Positions 8,703 to 17,269 of a DNA stretch of 64,000 nt are shown piece after piece (position 1 is the first letter of the stretch; each line of letters starts with the position of its first letter). Location: contig NZ_OX216966.1 of assembly GCF_945605565.1 (NCBI RefSeq), positions 919,001 through 983,000 of the forward strand, read 5' to 3'. The translations under genes and the position numbers were made by a program. A model generated the notes under the pieces. It did no database searches, was not told where the DNA came from, and saw nothing but the letters and a program-made list of their open reading frames with translations. This DNA comes from Paenibacillus dendritiformis. Lineage in GTDB: Bacteria; Bacillota; Bacilli; Paenibacillales; Paenibacillaceae.

Positions 8703-8746
8703 GGGGCTGTCCCAGAAGTTTTATTTAGTTACAGTGCGACAGCCCC
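8703..8746. repeat. Inverted repeat GGGGCTGTC/GACAGCCCC, IS-end-like
   Basis: Perfect 9-bp arms 26 nt apart, with GGGGCTGTCCCAGAAGT at the left arm. The same GGGGCTGTCCCAaAAGT string occurs at the very end of the window (63979). It lacks a T-tract, so I read it as a transposon end or a small remnant rather than a terminator. Confidence 0.45.
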
Positions 8747-8749
8747 CTG

Positions 8750-9031
8750 ATTCTCAAAGCTCAAATGGCCGAAAACTGCAAAAACTCCCATGACGTCTAC
8801 GACGTCACCCCCCAGAATGAAAATAGGTAGATGTAAACTTTTAAAGTTACTGTAGATGGTAATCATGAGACTAACAAATCCAAGGACGACTGTATTATTG
8901 GGGTACGACCCTGTTGCAAAAACCGTTCAATTGCGATCGCGAGAACCGCCCAATGCACACCCAAGTGCGTGTATAAAATTTCTTTATTCAGATCGCATGA
9001 TTTGTTAGTACACATGAAAGCAGGTGCAAGC
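8750..9031 (+). other. Non-coding leader of the IS110 element, possible bridge-RNA region
   Basis: About 280 nt upstream of the transposase without an open frame. IS110-family elements of the IS110 branch encode a structured guide (bridge) RNA in the non-coding end next to the transposase start. The interval has the right position and size, but I did not fold it and cannot point to the loops. The exact element boundary is not visible. Confidence 0.3.
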
Positions 9032-10265
9032 ATGGATGCCGTACGCGAATGCTGTTGCGGATTAGATGTCCATCAAAAAACGGTAGTTGCCTGTATCCTT
9101 TACGGGGATTTAGAATCCAAGCCCAAGAAAGTCATCGAAAGCTTTGGAACAACGACTACCGAACTACTCCGACTTCAAGATTGGCTTAACGCACATCAGT
9201 GTAAAGAAGTAGCCATGGAGAGCACAGGTGTGCTGTGGAAACCGGTATGGAATATTTTGGAGTCTAGCTGCCATTTAGTGTTGGCTAACGCTAAACAAAT
9301 CAAGAATACACCAGGGCGTAAGACAGACAAGAAAGATGCGGAGTGGATTGCACAACTTCATCGTTGTGGTCTCATTCAACCAAGCGTGGTGTTGCCGCAG
9401 CATTTGCGGGATTTACGAGATCTAACGAGGTATCGTCTGAGAATCGTGGCGACCATTGCTTCTGAGAAGAATCGTATCCATAAAATTCTTCAAGACGGAA
9501 ACATCAAGCTTACGAGTTTTATGAGCGATTTGTTCGGCGGTTCCGGGCGTCTGCTCCTGGAAAAGCTCATGGACGGAGAAGTACTCGTAGAAGATGACGT
9601 ACGCGAACTCGTCAAAACCAAGCTAAAAACAAAAGTGCCTCAGTTAGTTGAAGCTCTGAATGGTCAGCTACGGCGACATCATCGTGTTATGATGCGTGCA
9701 CACTGGAAGCACCTGCTGTTTGAGGAAGCACAACTGCAAGAAATTGAATCATTAATCGACGAACAGCTTGAGCCTTATCGAAAAGAGATTGAGTGTTTAG
9801 ACAGCATTCCCGGAATTGACAAGTCTTGTGCTTCCGCTATATTTGCAGAAATGGGGCCGGATATCGCCACGCGTTTTCCCACGGTCGAGCAATTCACCTC
9901 ATGGGCAGGGGTATCTCCAGGTAATAATGAGAGCGCGGGGGCGCAAGAAAAGCCGGAAATGCCTGCAAGGGAACAAGTATCTGAAACGCAGCATAACGCA
10001 AGCGGCATGGGCAAATTACAGGTCAAGGAATCGAATCGGGGAGCACTTTAGACGGATACGGAAACGACGAGGCGAGAAAACAGCAAGTGTGGCAACCGGA
10101 CATCTCATAATTAAAATCATATATGCCATGATGAAAGAAGGAACGCCATACAAAGAAATAGACATGCAGGCACGCATGTCTAAACAAAGAACAGCTAATT
10201 TTTACGTAAAGAAACTCCAAGAGCTGGGCTTTGCACTTCAACTAACTGAAAACGAAACAAGCTAA
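9032..10265 (+). mobile_element. IS110-family transposase gene, broken by a +1 frameshift
   Basis: Starts at the ATG at 9032 with AAAGCAGGTG upstream. The N-terminal RuvC-like DEDD domain is intact: GLDVHQKT supplies the first Asp, MESTG the Glu, and KTDKKDAEW the Asp pair. The C-terminal Tnp20 domain runs IPGIDKSCASAIFAEMG to FTSWAGVSPGNNESAG, then leaves frame. The expected continuation (KKSRKCLQGNKYLKR...) is in the next frame and runs to a stop at 10265. Removing one G from the G5 run at 9937-9941 restores the reading. So the transposase is inactive, or there is a one-base sequence error. About 410 aa when repaired, the usual IS110 length. Confidence 0.85.
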
Positions 10266-10270
10266 ATTTT

Positions 10271-10291
10271 GAAAATGATGTGATCATTTTC
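10271..10291 (+). terminator. Hairpin after the IS110 transposase
   Basis: A perfect 9-bp stem, GAAAATGAT and ATCATTTTC, with a 3-nt loop, 5 nt after the transposase stop. A run of seven T follows 15 nt later. Plausible terminator or right-end structure of the element. Confidence 0.5.
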
Positions 10292-10455
10292 GGGGGGTGA
10301 GTCTTTTTTTGCTTTCTTAGAGTAATAATGGCCCGAAAAAGTTCTATTCATACATTTTGAAAGGACTGTCGTGCTTACTTCAACGTTTTTATTTTCGTAT
10401 AAAATACAGCTTTCCCTTATGACATTGACTTCGTGACAGGAATTTCTGCAAAACC

Positions 10456-10622
10456 CAGACTGTTGAGAAAGTCCAAGGGATTTTTTGGCACTTCATTTTT
10501 TATGTGGTGGATCTCGTCTCTCAGTAGAAAAAATCGAGGTAAAACGCTATGGGTGCCAAGTTTTGAGTAGGAAATGGACAATCTCCACCCCTTAATAAAA
10601 ACAGGGGTTTTCCAACGGCCTG
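10456..10622 (+). repeat. 168-bp MITE-like element, unit 1
   Basis: 167 bp bounded by imperfect inverted ends CAGACTGTTGAGAAA and TTTTCCAACGGCCTG. It carries internal landmarks GTGGATCTCGTCTCTCAGTA and CCCCTTAATAAAAACAGGGG. Three more copies lie at 10969, 30582 and 32526. No coding content. Confidence 0.75.
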
Positions 10623-10968
10623 AAAGCTGGACCATTTCCCTAGACACGCCTATTCGGTAAGCGAAATCCTGTGAAAATACAGCAATTCGATGTGGACGAC
10701 TTTACCAGAAAGGGAATCCTGCAAAACTGCAGGAATTTCACCCGTTTTGCTTCGGCTTGAAGCAAAAGGGCCATAAATGATGTAGATTTGCAGCAATTCC
10801 TCGGGATGCGGACTCATTGAGCCGAAATTCCTGTAAAATAGCAGCAATTCCCTCCACACGTTCAAGCCTCGAGAGGCAACGATGCCTCCTGAAGGCAACG
10901 AGGCGATGATACCTCCTGGAGGCGATGATGCCCCCAGGATCCGAGCTGTCTCTTGGATCCCGTAAAAT

Positions 10969-11136
10969 CAGGCCGTTGAGAATTCTGTGGGAATTTTCTC
11001 TACTTCCATTTTTTATATGGTGGATCTCGTCTCTCAGTAGAAAAAATCGACTTAAAACGCTTTGAGTGCCAAGTTTTGATTATGTAAATGGACATCTCCA
11101 CCCCTTCGTAAAAAACAGGGGTTTTCCAACAGCCTG
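10969..11136 (+). repeat. 168-bp MITE-like element, unit 2
   Basis: 168 bp with the ends CAGGCCGTTGAGAA and TTTTCCAACAGCCTG and the same internal landmarks as unit 1, diverged at scattered positions. The 3' part holds a CCCCTTCG...CAGGGGTTTT hairpin that could act as a terminator. Confidence 0.75.
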
Positions 11137-11421
11137 AAAACCGCATCAATTTCGGCAATTTGAAAGAGGTAGGAAGCAGAATCGGCGAGAATAATGTACT
11201 TTTGCAGGAATTGAATAAAATATCGGATCAAAGAGCGTAAATTGCTGCAGTGACGCAGGATTTCACTGGATTATCCATCTGACTTCATTACATTATGCGT
11301 CTGATTCACGGCGTCATTCATCTTCCGCCGCTTCCCCCGGCACTTTTTCTGCTTTTTTTCCTACAGCTTTCCCTACCACAACTAATGGGACAGCCTCGTT
11401 CCATTCAAGCGAGTTATACAA
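11137..11421. other. Non-coding tail of the repeat block
   Basis: Further degenerate CAGGAATT/CTGCAG-type segments up to about 11275, then AT-rich spacer before the pgmB terminator. No gene is supported. Confidence 0.5.
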
Positions 11422-11451
11422 AACAGGCAGAGACGGATGTCTCTGCCTGTT
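11422..11451 (-). terminator. Terminator of the GH65-pgmB operon
   Basis: A perfect 13-bp stem, AACAGGCAGAGAC and GTCTCTGCCTGTT, with a 4-nt loop lies 18 nt past the pgmB stop. Read leftwards it ends in a short T-rich tail. Confidence 0.75.
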
Positions 11452-11469
11452 CGCGTGAGATAACGCGGC

Positions 11470-12141
11470 TTAGGTGAACCGCTTCGCCAAGTCTTCGAAC
11501 CGAAGCTGCGACGTGCTCTCCAGCACCAGGTCGGCGTGCGGGAACGCGGCCGGGCTTCCGATGGCCACCGCGAACATGCCCGCGGCCTTGATGGCGTCCA
11601 CGCCCGCGACCGCATCCTCGACCCCGATGCAGTACTTCGGATCGGCGTTCAGCGCCGCTGCGCCGGTCAGGAAGATTTCCGGATCGGGCTTGTTGTTCTT
11701 CAATTTCGCGGCATCCACGATGACGTCGAACTGATCCGCGATGCCGAGGCGGCTGATGACCGCCAGCGCGTTTTTGCTGGCGGAGGCGAGCCCCATCTTC
11801 ACGCCGTGCCGCTTAATATCGGCAATGAAATCCGCGATGCCGGGCAGCAGGTCGGCGGGCGTCACCTTGTCGATCAGCTCTTGGTACAGCTTGTTTTTCC
11901 GATCCGCCAGCTGATCCAGCTCCTCTTCCGTATAGGACGGCGGTGTTGGCGCTTGGCTGAGCAGGAGCTTCAAGGAATCCATGCGTGAGACACCTTTGAG
12001 ATTCTCGTTGAATTCGCGGCTGAACGGGATTCCCAGCTCTTCGGCAATCGCATTCCAGGCCAAATAATGATACTCTGCTGTATCCGTAATGACGCCATCC
12101 AGATCGAACAGGACAGCCTGCAGCGAACTTGTCTGATTCAT
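11470..12141 (-). CDS. pgmB: Beta-phosphoglucomutase
   Basis: 223 aa. The ATG at 12141 has GGGAGGAGCG upstream; a longer frame to 12198 has no such site. HAD-superfamily features are complete: nucleophile motif LFDLDGVITDT near residue 11, the cap region with KGVSRMDSL, GLASASKNA as the second motif, and the KPDPEIF and GVEDAVAGVDAIKAAG metal loop. The DGVITDT and GVSR motifs are typical of beta-phosphoglucomutase rather than generic HAD phosphatases. The enzyme interconverts beta-glucose-1-phosphate and glucose-6-phosphate in the cytoplasm. It follows the GH65 phosphorylase gene by 43 nt, so the two form a phosphorolysis operon feeding glycolysis. Confidence 0.93.
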   Translation of the reverse strand: MNQTSSLQAVLFDLDGVITDTAEYHYLAWNAIAEELGIPFSREFNENLKGVSRMDSLKLLLSQAPTPPSYTEEELDQLADRKNKLYQELIDKVTPADLLPGIADFIADIKRHGVKMGLASASKNALAVISRLGIADQFDVIVDAAKLKNNKPDPEIFLTGAAALNADPKYCIGVEDAVAGVDAIKAAGMFAVAIGSPAAFPHADLVLESTSQLRFEDLAKRFT

Positions 12142-12184
12142 CGTTATCGCTCCTCCCATAGGTTCCGGTTTCTTCTTCGATGTC

Positions 12185-14473
12185 TTACTTGGCGCCAAGC
12201 GGACGGTGAACCGCCCCGGTGTTGTCCAGGCTTACCGGCTTGCCGTACAAGGCGATGTCCAGCTTGTCGCCTTCCAACAGCTCAAGCGTGACGCCATTGC
12301 CGGCGACGCGCACCGCGATCAGGCGTCCGCGGAACGTAAGGCGGAAGGCGTATTGCTCCCATGCTGCCGGCAGAACCGGCGCGAGCGACAGCCCGCTCTC
12401 CTTCAGGCGCATTCCGGCGAAGCCGTAGACGATCGACATCCATGTGCCGCCCATGTTGGCGAGATGCAAGCCGTCCTTCGTATTGCCGTGCGTATTGTCC
12501 AGATCGAGGCGCGCCGTCTCGATGAAGTAGTCGTATGCCTTGTCCACGTCGCCGATCTTGGCGGCCATAATGCTGAAGATGCAGGAGGACAAGGAAGAGT
12601 CATGCGTTGTGATCCGTTCATAATAATCGTAAGACCGGCGGATGGTGTCGAGATCCTGCTCATCCTCAAGCAGGAAATGCGCCAGCACCGTGTCCGCCTG
12701 CTTACAGACCTGATAGCGGTATATGGTCAGCGGATGATAATGAAGCAGGAGCGGGTACTTGTCCTTCGGCGTATTCTCGAAGTCCCAGACCGCCTTGCGC
12801 AGGAACGTATCATCCTGCGGGTTGATGCCCAGCTCTTCATCATACGGAAGCAGCATTGCCTCCGCGGCCTTCTCCCATGCCTCGATTTCCTCGGAAGTGA
12901 CGCCGAGACGATCGCACAGCGCCTGCAGCCCCGCCGTATCGTAGGATTGCAGGATAGCACAGCTCTTGGCCGCCCATTTCAGGTTATGCTTGGCCATGAC
13001 GTTCGTATAGTAGTTGTTGTTGACCAGACAGGTGTACTCGTCCGGACCGGTGACCTCGTCGATATGGAAGGCCCCTTGATGGTAATGCCCGATCTCCGCC
13101 CATAGGCGGGCCGTCTCGATGAGCACCTCGGCTCCATAGGACAACAGGAACTCGTTATCCAGCTCGGCCAGATAATATTGGATATAGCTGTAAGCGATAT
13201 CGGCGCTAATATGGTACTGCGCGGTGCCTGCCGGGAAGAAGGACGAGCATTCCGTCCCTGCGATCGTGCGCCACGGGAACAGCGCGCCCCGGCGATGCCC
13301 CATCTCCCGGGCTCTCGCTCTCGCCTGATCCAGAATCGAATAGCGGTACAGCAGCAGCTGCTTCGCAATCTCCGGCTGGTTCATGAGGAAGATCGGGAAC
13401 ATATAAATTTCCGTATCCCAGAAATAATGGCCTTCGTAGCCTTCTCCGCTCAAGCCTTTGGCCGAGATATTGCTGTGCCGGTCCCGTCCCGCCGATTGAA
13501 GCAGCTGGAACAGATTGAAGCGGATGCCTTCCTGCAGCTTGTCATCCTTCTCGATGACGATGTCTGCCGACTTCCAGAAATTCTCCATATAATGCGCTTG
13601 CTCCGCAAGCAGTTCGTCGAACGACAGCGCCGCAAGCTGATCTTGAAGCGCGATGCCTTGCTTCACCAGACCGTCCCCATGGCGCAGCGTGTCGGTATAG
13701 ATGCTGTATTTGGTGAAGCTTACCGGACCGGATACATCGGCCGTTGCCGTATAGACAACCTGGCCGGATGCGGCTTCCCAAGCTTCCTTCGCCTCGCCAT
13801 CGAAGCGGTGGCAGGCCACGCAGGCCGCCTGCAGCGAGGACGTCATCGTCTCGTCCACGACATAGCCGTACGAGCCCTCGGTTCCGAAGTCCGCTACGGT
13901 CAGACGCTTGGCATGGCCTGCGCCGACGCGGGGATCATTCGGGTTGGTGTAGTTGGTCACATTGCCGTTGACCGTCGAGACAATCTTGATGCCGCCCGTG
14001 AAGTTGACCGGTTCAATCAAGATGTTGATGGCGAACAGTTCCCTGCGGATGAACGATACCAATCGGCGGAACGTCAGCTTCAACTCCTTGCCCGATGGCG
14101 AGGTCCAGCGCACCGTGCGTTCGGCATACCCCTTGTCCAGATGAAGGCGGCGTTCGAAGGCCGTCACTCGGCCTTGATCGAGGCGGAACGGCTCTTCCTC
14201 CTCGCCGACATAAATCTGGATAGTCTGAGCGTCGATGAGATTGACCAGCTTTTGCTGCGTATCCGGGAAGGCGAAGAGCTTCTCCCCGTAAGGAATATCG
14301 ATAACATCGTGAAAAGCGTTCAAATAGGTGCCGCGAATCGTCGGCATGGCTTCCCCGTAGCCTTCTTCGAAGTTGCCCCGCACGCCCAAGTAACCGTTGC
14401 CAAGAGCAAAGATACTTTCCATATTGAGCAGTGCGTCCGATGTCAAATCACGGTTGGAAATTGTCCAGGTCAT
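12185..14473 (-). CDS. GH65 disaccharide phosphorylase, kojibiose/nigerose-like
   Basis: 762 aa, the normal length for GH65, with GGGAGG before its ATG. It starts with the typical MTWTISNRDL...ESIFALGNGYLGVRGNFEE. The general acid is Glu479 in VTGPDEYT. The substrate-binding loop at about 405-421 reads GTECSSFFPAGTAQYH. From memory, maltose phosphorylases have a different loop (ECHNEWEITFEE), whereas kojibiose and nigerose phosphorylases have an ECSxxxPAGTAQYH form, so maltose is unlikely. It releases beta-glucose-1-phosphate, which the next gene product converts. It is divergent from the AraC gene at 14589, whose product is a likely regulator. Confidence 0.9.
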   Translation of the reverse strand: MTWTISNRDLTSDALLNMESIFALGNGYLGVRGNFEEGYGEAMPTIRGTYLNAFHDVIDIPYGEKLFAFPDTQQKLVNLIDAQTIQIYVGEEEEPFRLDQGRVTAFERRLHLDKGYAERTVRWTSPSGKELKLTFRRLVSFIRRELFAINILIEPVNFTGGIKIVSTVNGNVTNYTNPNDPRVGAGHAKRLTVADFGTEGSYGYVVDETMTSSLQAACVACHRFDGEAKEAWEAASGQVVYTATADVSGPVSFTKYSIYTDTLRHGDGLVKQGIALQDQLAALSFDELLAEQAHYMENFWKSADIVIEKDDKLQEGIRFNLFQLLQSAGRDRHSNISAKGLSGEGYEGHYFWDTEIYMFPIFLMNQPEIAKQLLLYRYSILDQARARAREMGHRRGALFPWRTIAGTECSSFFPAGTAQYHISADIAYSYIQYYLAELDNEFLLSYGAEVLIETARLWAEIGHYHQGAFHIDEVTGPDEYTCLVNNNYYTNVMAKHNLKWAAKSCAILQSYDTAGLQALCDRLGVTSEEIEAWEKAAEAMLLPYDEELGINPQDDTFLRKAVWDFENTPKDKYPLLLHYHPLTIYRYQVCKQADTVLAHFLLEDEQDLDTIRRSYDYYERITTHDSSLSSCIFSIMAAKIGDVDKAYDYFIETARLDLDNTHGNTKDGLHLANMGGTWMSIVYGFAGMRLKESGLSLAPVLPAAWEQYAFRLTFRGRLIAVRVAGNGVTLELLEGDKLDIALYGKPVSLDNTGAVHRPLGAK

Positions 14474-14588
14474 GGTTGCGCAGCCTCCCTTGTGTGATTA
14501 TGATTTGAATTTTAGTTCGTAAAAGAATAAGATTATACTAAAATATTCAGATTATTATCAATATTTTTAGGTGAATGGAGAGAGATGC

Positions 14589-15332
14589 GTGAACAAGTCG
14601 TATCATGCCGGAGATCGGCCGAGTTTCTTGTCGTCCCGCATGCAATACTTGCGGGATAATTATGTTCATCCTCCGTTCGATTATGAACAAGAATTGCTGG
14701 AGGCGATCCGGTTCGGCGACGAGAACAAGGCGCTCGATATGCTGAACCGCATCAACAAGCTGGAAGGCGCGGTGCTGGCTACCTATCCGCTGCGCTCCAG
14801 GAAGAATGCGCTGATTGCTTCCTGCACGCTGTTCACCCGGGCGATTATTAAGGGCGGCGTGGATGCGGAGACCGCCTTTCAGCTTAGCGATACGCTGATT
14901 TTGGAGATCGAGCGGATGAGCGACGTCGAGCGGCTCAACCTGTTCGAATACGAAATGCTGATGCAGTTCATCGCCACGATCCGGCGGGAGAAGGAAGTGC
15001 TGCCCTATTCGCATATTGTCAATCTATCGGTGCATTATATTCGGGAGCATATTTTCCAGGATCTTGCCTTGAAAGGGATCGCGGACCATATAGGCGTGCA
15101 TCCGAGTTATTTGTCGGATCGCTTCAAGCGCGAGACCGGCATGTCCATTACTTCGTTCATTCACGCGAAGAAGGTGGAGGAATCGAAGCATCTGCTCATT
15201 TATACGAATCAGTCCATTTCCGAAATCGCTTTCCTGTTCAAGTTCTGCAGCCAAAGTTATTATACACAGATCTTCAAAAAATTTACGGGCATGACGCCGA
15301 GGGAGTTCCGCAGGGACAATTCCGGCAAGTAA
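14589..15332 (+). CDS. AraC-family transcriptional regulator
   Basis: 247 aa from a GTG at 14589, preceded by GGAGAG; a GTG at 14571 is in frame but poorly placed. Residues about 1-140 form a helical region of the kind seen fused to YesN-type regulators. The last 100 residues are an AraC/XylS double helix-turn-helix (YIREHIFQDLALKGIADHIGVHPSYLSDRFKRE and SISEIAFLFKFCSQSYYTQIFKKFTGMTPREFR). There is no receiver domain. It lies head to head with the GH65 gene across 115 nt that contain a TATACT -10-like box at 14534. It probably controls the GH65-pgmB operon and perhaps the following sensor and transporter genes. Confidence 0.85.
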   Translation: MNKSYHAGDRPSFLSSRMQYLRDNYVHPPFDYEQELLEAIRFGDENKALDMLNRINKLEGAVLATYPLRSRKNALIASCTLFTRAIIKGGVDAETAFQLSDTLILEIERMSDVERLNLFEYEMLMQFIATIRREKEVLPYSHIVNLSVHYIREHIFQDLALKGIADHIGVHPSYLSDRFKRETGMSITSFIHAKKVEESKHLLIYTNQSISEIAFLFKFCSQSYYTQIFKKFTGMTPREFRRDNSGK

Positions 15333-15356
15333 ACCTGAAAAAAGTAGGAATCAGCT

Positions 15357-17264
15357 ATGAACAAACTGAAGCAGAAAATATTGCATTGGAGCCTCGAGAA
15401 GAAATTAATCGCGGCATTTTCCTGTTTTATTATCGTCCCGCTGTTGCTGATCGGCGGCATTGTATCCTGGGTATATGTGGACAATAACCGAAATACGATG
15501 CTGGATGCCGCGGTCGAGAACAACCGGCAGATTATGAACAATATCGACACGTCAATGCAGCCTCTGCTGCGCTTGTCCATGTTTCCGCTGCAGGAATCGA
15601 CCATATACCAGATTATGCGCAAGGAATACAGCATGATGCCTTATCCGATGCTGGAACGCGGACGGGACTTCGACACGGTGAACGGTCTGATCCTCAATGG
15701 CATGATGCTGTACTCCGATCTGATCGATTCGGCTATCATTTACCATGGCAATGACCATATCATTATTGGCCGCAGCAACAGTCAATACTTGAACATGTCT
15801 TACCTGGACAAGGAATTCATCCACGAGCCGTTCGTGCAGAGGATTAGAGAGGAGCACGGAGGATATGTTCCTATCGGGATTCACCAGGAACGGCTGCTGT
15901 CGCCGCATGGCCAGCCCGTCGTGTCTGTCGGGAGAGCCATTCGTGATCCATATACAAAAAAAGACCTGGGATTCATCCTGCTGAATATATCCGTCGACAA
16001 GCTGAAGACGCTATGGAGAGATTCCTCCATGACGGAGAATACGAATTTTTATTTGATCGACGAGGACAACCGCATTATATACAGTAAGGATCCGAACGGG
16101 ATGAAGACGCTATGGAGAGATTCCTCCATGACGGAGAATACGAATTTTTATTTGATCGACGAGGACAACCGCATTATATACAGTAAGGATCCGAACGGGA
16201 TCGGCCAGCCGGCTTCCAAGATTCTCGGGGAACCGTTCCAGGAGCTGCCTGGCGAAACGCTGACTCAAGAGAAGAAGGATACGTACCTGATATCCTCCTC
16301 CTCCAAGCTGTCGAACTGGAAGGCGGTTACCGTCATTCCGAAGCATGAGCTGTTCTCGATCGTCTATCTGATGGTCGCGATTATGGCGGTCAGCCTGATC
16401 CTGCTGCTGGTGCTGTCCATCCTGATCTCGGCACAGATTGCGACCATGATCATGAAGCCGCTTTCGGACTTGAACAGCAAGATGAAGCTGGTCTCCCAGG
16501 GCCAGCTCAATGTGCAATTCGACAAGCAGTATGGCGAGATCGGCATTATCAGCAATACGGTCGATAATATGCTGAAGGAGATAAGGGGCTTGATTGCGCG
16601 GATTTACCGCGAGGAAGAAGAGAAGCGGGATTTGGAAATGATCGCCCTTCAATCTCAGATCCGCCCGCATTTTATTTATAATACACTGAACGTGATTAAG
16701 TGGATGGCCAAGATCCAGGGGGCCACGGGAATCGAAGAAGCGCTTCATGCGTTCTCGTCCGTCATCAAATTCACCGTAAAGACGAGCGGCAACTATGTCA
16801 CGATTGCCGATGAAGTGGAATTCATCCGGAATTATACGAACATTCTCGATTACCGTTATATGAACAAATTCGATGTGACCTATGAGATCGATCCTGGCGT
16901 CCTCTCCTGTAAAACCTTGAAATTCTTGCTCCAGCCATTGGTGGAGAACGCGGTATTCCACGGATTTACCGGAATCGACTACAAAGGCAGCCTGATTATT
17001 TCGATACAAGAAGATAAGGAACGAAATGAGCTGGTCATGCAGGTAACGGACAACGGGCGCGGCTTACCGGAAGAAGGACAAGAATCGCGGACGGAAGAAG
17101 ATAGCCCGCGCGATCCGTTCACTTCTATTGGCATTGCGAACGTGCGAAGCCGCATCGAGCTTCATTTCGGAACGGAGTACGGCTTATGGATTACAGACCG
17201 GGAGCAGGGCGGGACCGTCGCGACGATCCGGGTTCCGGTTATCAACGAAGAAACGGCAGGGTGA
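15357..17264 (+). CDS. YesM-type sensor histidine kinase with an internal 33-residue duplication
   Basis: 635 aa. The first membrane helix spans about residues 18-40, then an extracellular Cache-like sensor domain. A second helix lies near 340-365, followed by HAMP (IMKPLSDLNSKMK). The His-kinase domain has the phospho-acceptor in QIRPHFIYNTLN, the N-box LVENAVFHG and the G-box DNGRGLPEE. The sensor domain carries an exact tandem repeat of 33 residues starting MKTLWRDSSM, encoded by a 99-bp direct duplication at 16003-16200. Without it the protein would be about 602 aa, the normal YesM length. It lies 24 nt after the AraC gene and next to its partner regulator, so it is the likely sensor for the sugar locus. 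Confidence 0.93.
   Translation: MNKLKQKILHWSLEKKLIAAFSCFIIVPLLLIGGIVSWVYVDNNRNTMLDAAVENNRQIMNNIDTSMQPLLRLSMFPLQESTIYQIMRKEYSMMPYPMLERGRDFDTVNGLILNGMMLYSDLIDSAIIYHGNDHIIIGRSNSQYLNMSYLDKEFIHEPFVQRIREEHGGYVPIGIHQERLLSPHGQPVVSVGRAIRDPYTKKDLGFILLNISVDKLKTLWRDSSMTENTNFYLIDEDNRIIYSKDPNGMKTLWRDSSMTENTNFYLIDEDNRIIYSKDPNGIGQPASKILGEPFQELPGETLTQEKKDTYLISSSSKLSNWKAVTVIPKHELFSIVYLMVAIMAVSLILLLVLSILISAQIATMIMKPLSDLNSKMKLVSQGQLNVQFDKQYGEIGIISNTVDNMLKEIRGLIARIYREEEEKRDLEMIALQSQIRPHFIYNTLNVIKWMAKIQGATGIEEALHAFSSVIKFTVKTSGNYVTIADEVEFIRNYTNILDYRYMNKFDVTYEIDPGVLSCKTLKFLLQPLVENAVFHGFTGIDYKGSLIISIQEDKERNELVMQVTDNGRGLPEEGQESRTEEDSPRDPFTSIGIANVRSRIELHFGTEYGLWITDREQGGTVATIRVPVINEETAG
16003..16200 (+). repeat. Exact 99-bp tandem duplication inside the sensor kinase
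   Basis: Two head-to-tail copies (16003-16101 and 16102-16200) are identical in every base I compared. The length is a multiple of three, so the reading frame is kept and 33 residues are doubled. Perfect identity means the event is very recent, or an assembly artefact. Confidence 0.93.
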
Positions 17265-17269
17265 TATCG

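Larger units (their letters stand above)
10456..11136 (+). repeat. Repeat module copy A (uninterrupted)
   Basis: A 680-bp non-coding module. Its reverse complement is found at 30582-32694 with an IS256 inserted. It consists of two 168-bp units at its edges (listed separately). The interior holds degenerate palindromic segments of the type CCTGCAAAACTGCAGG, which recur with 30-40 nt spacing. It also has a short Gly-codon-like stretch of GGCGATGATGCC repeats at about 10865-10935. Short open frames here only read through these repeats. Confidence 0.85.

Noticed and set aside
8703..8746. Terminator for the gene at 8156-8530 or for a plus-strand gene.
   Set aside because: The stem is long enough but no T-tract follows on either side, and the sequence matches the IS-end-like string at 63979.
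9816..10265. Programmed -1/+1 frameshifting as the normal mode of the IS110 transposase.
   Set aside because: IS110 transposases are encoded in one frame, and the G5 run is a plain indel site without a slippery heptamer.
10417..10898. Short minus-strand frames with sequence similarity to the repeat unit.
   Set aside because: They merely read through the repeat modules and are also present in the other copies with different lengths.
10456..11136. CRISPR-like array of regularly spaced palindromes.
   Set aside because: Spacing and unit length vary, palindromes are degenerate, there are no unique spacers of one length and no cas genes.
12206..14497. Long plus-strand frames opposite the GH65 gene.
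   Set aside because: They mirror the GH65 codons, are basic and lack starts with ribosome binding sites. The GH65 motifs decide the strand.
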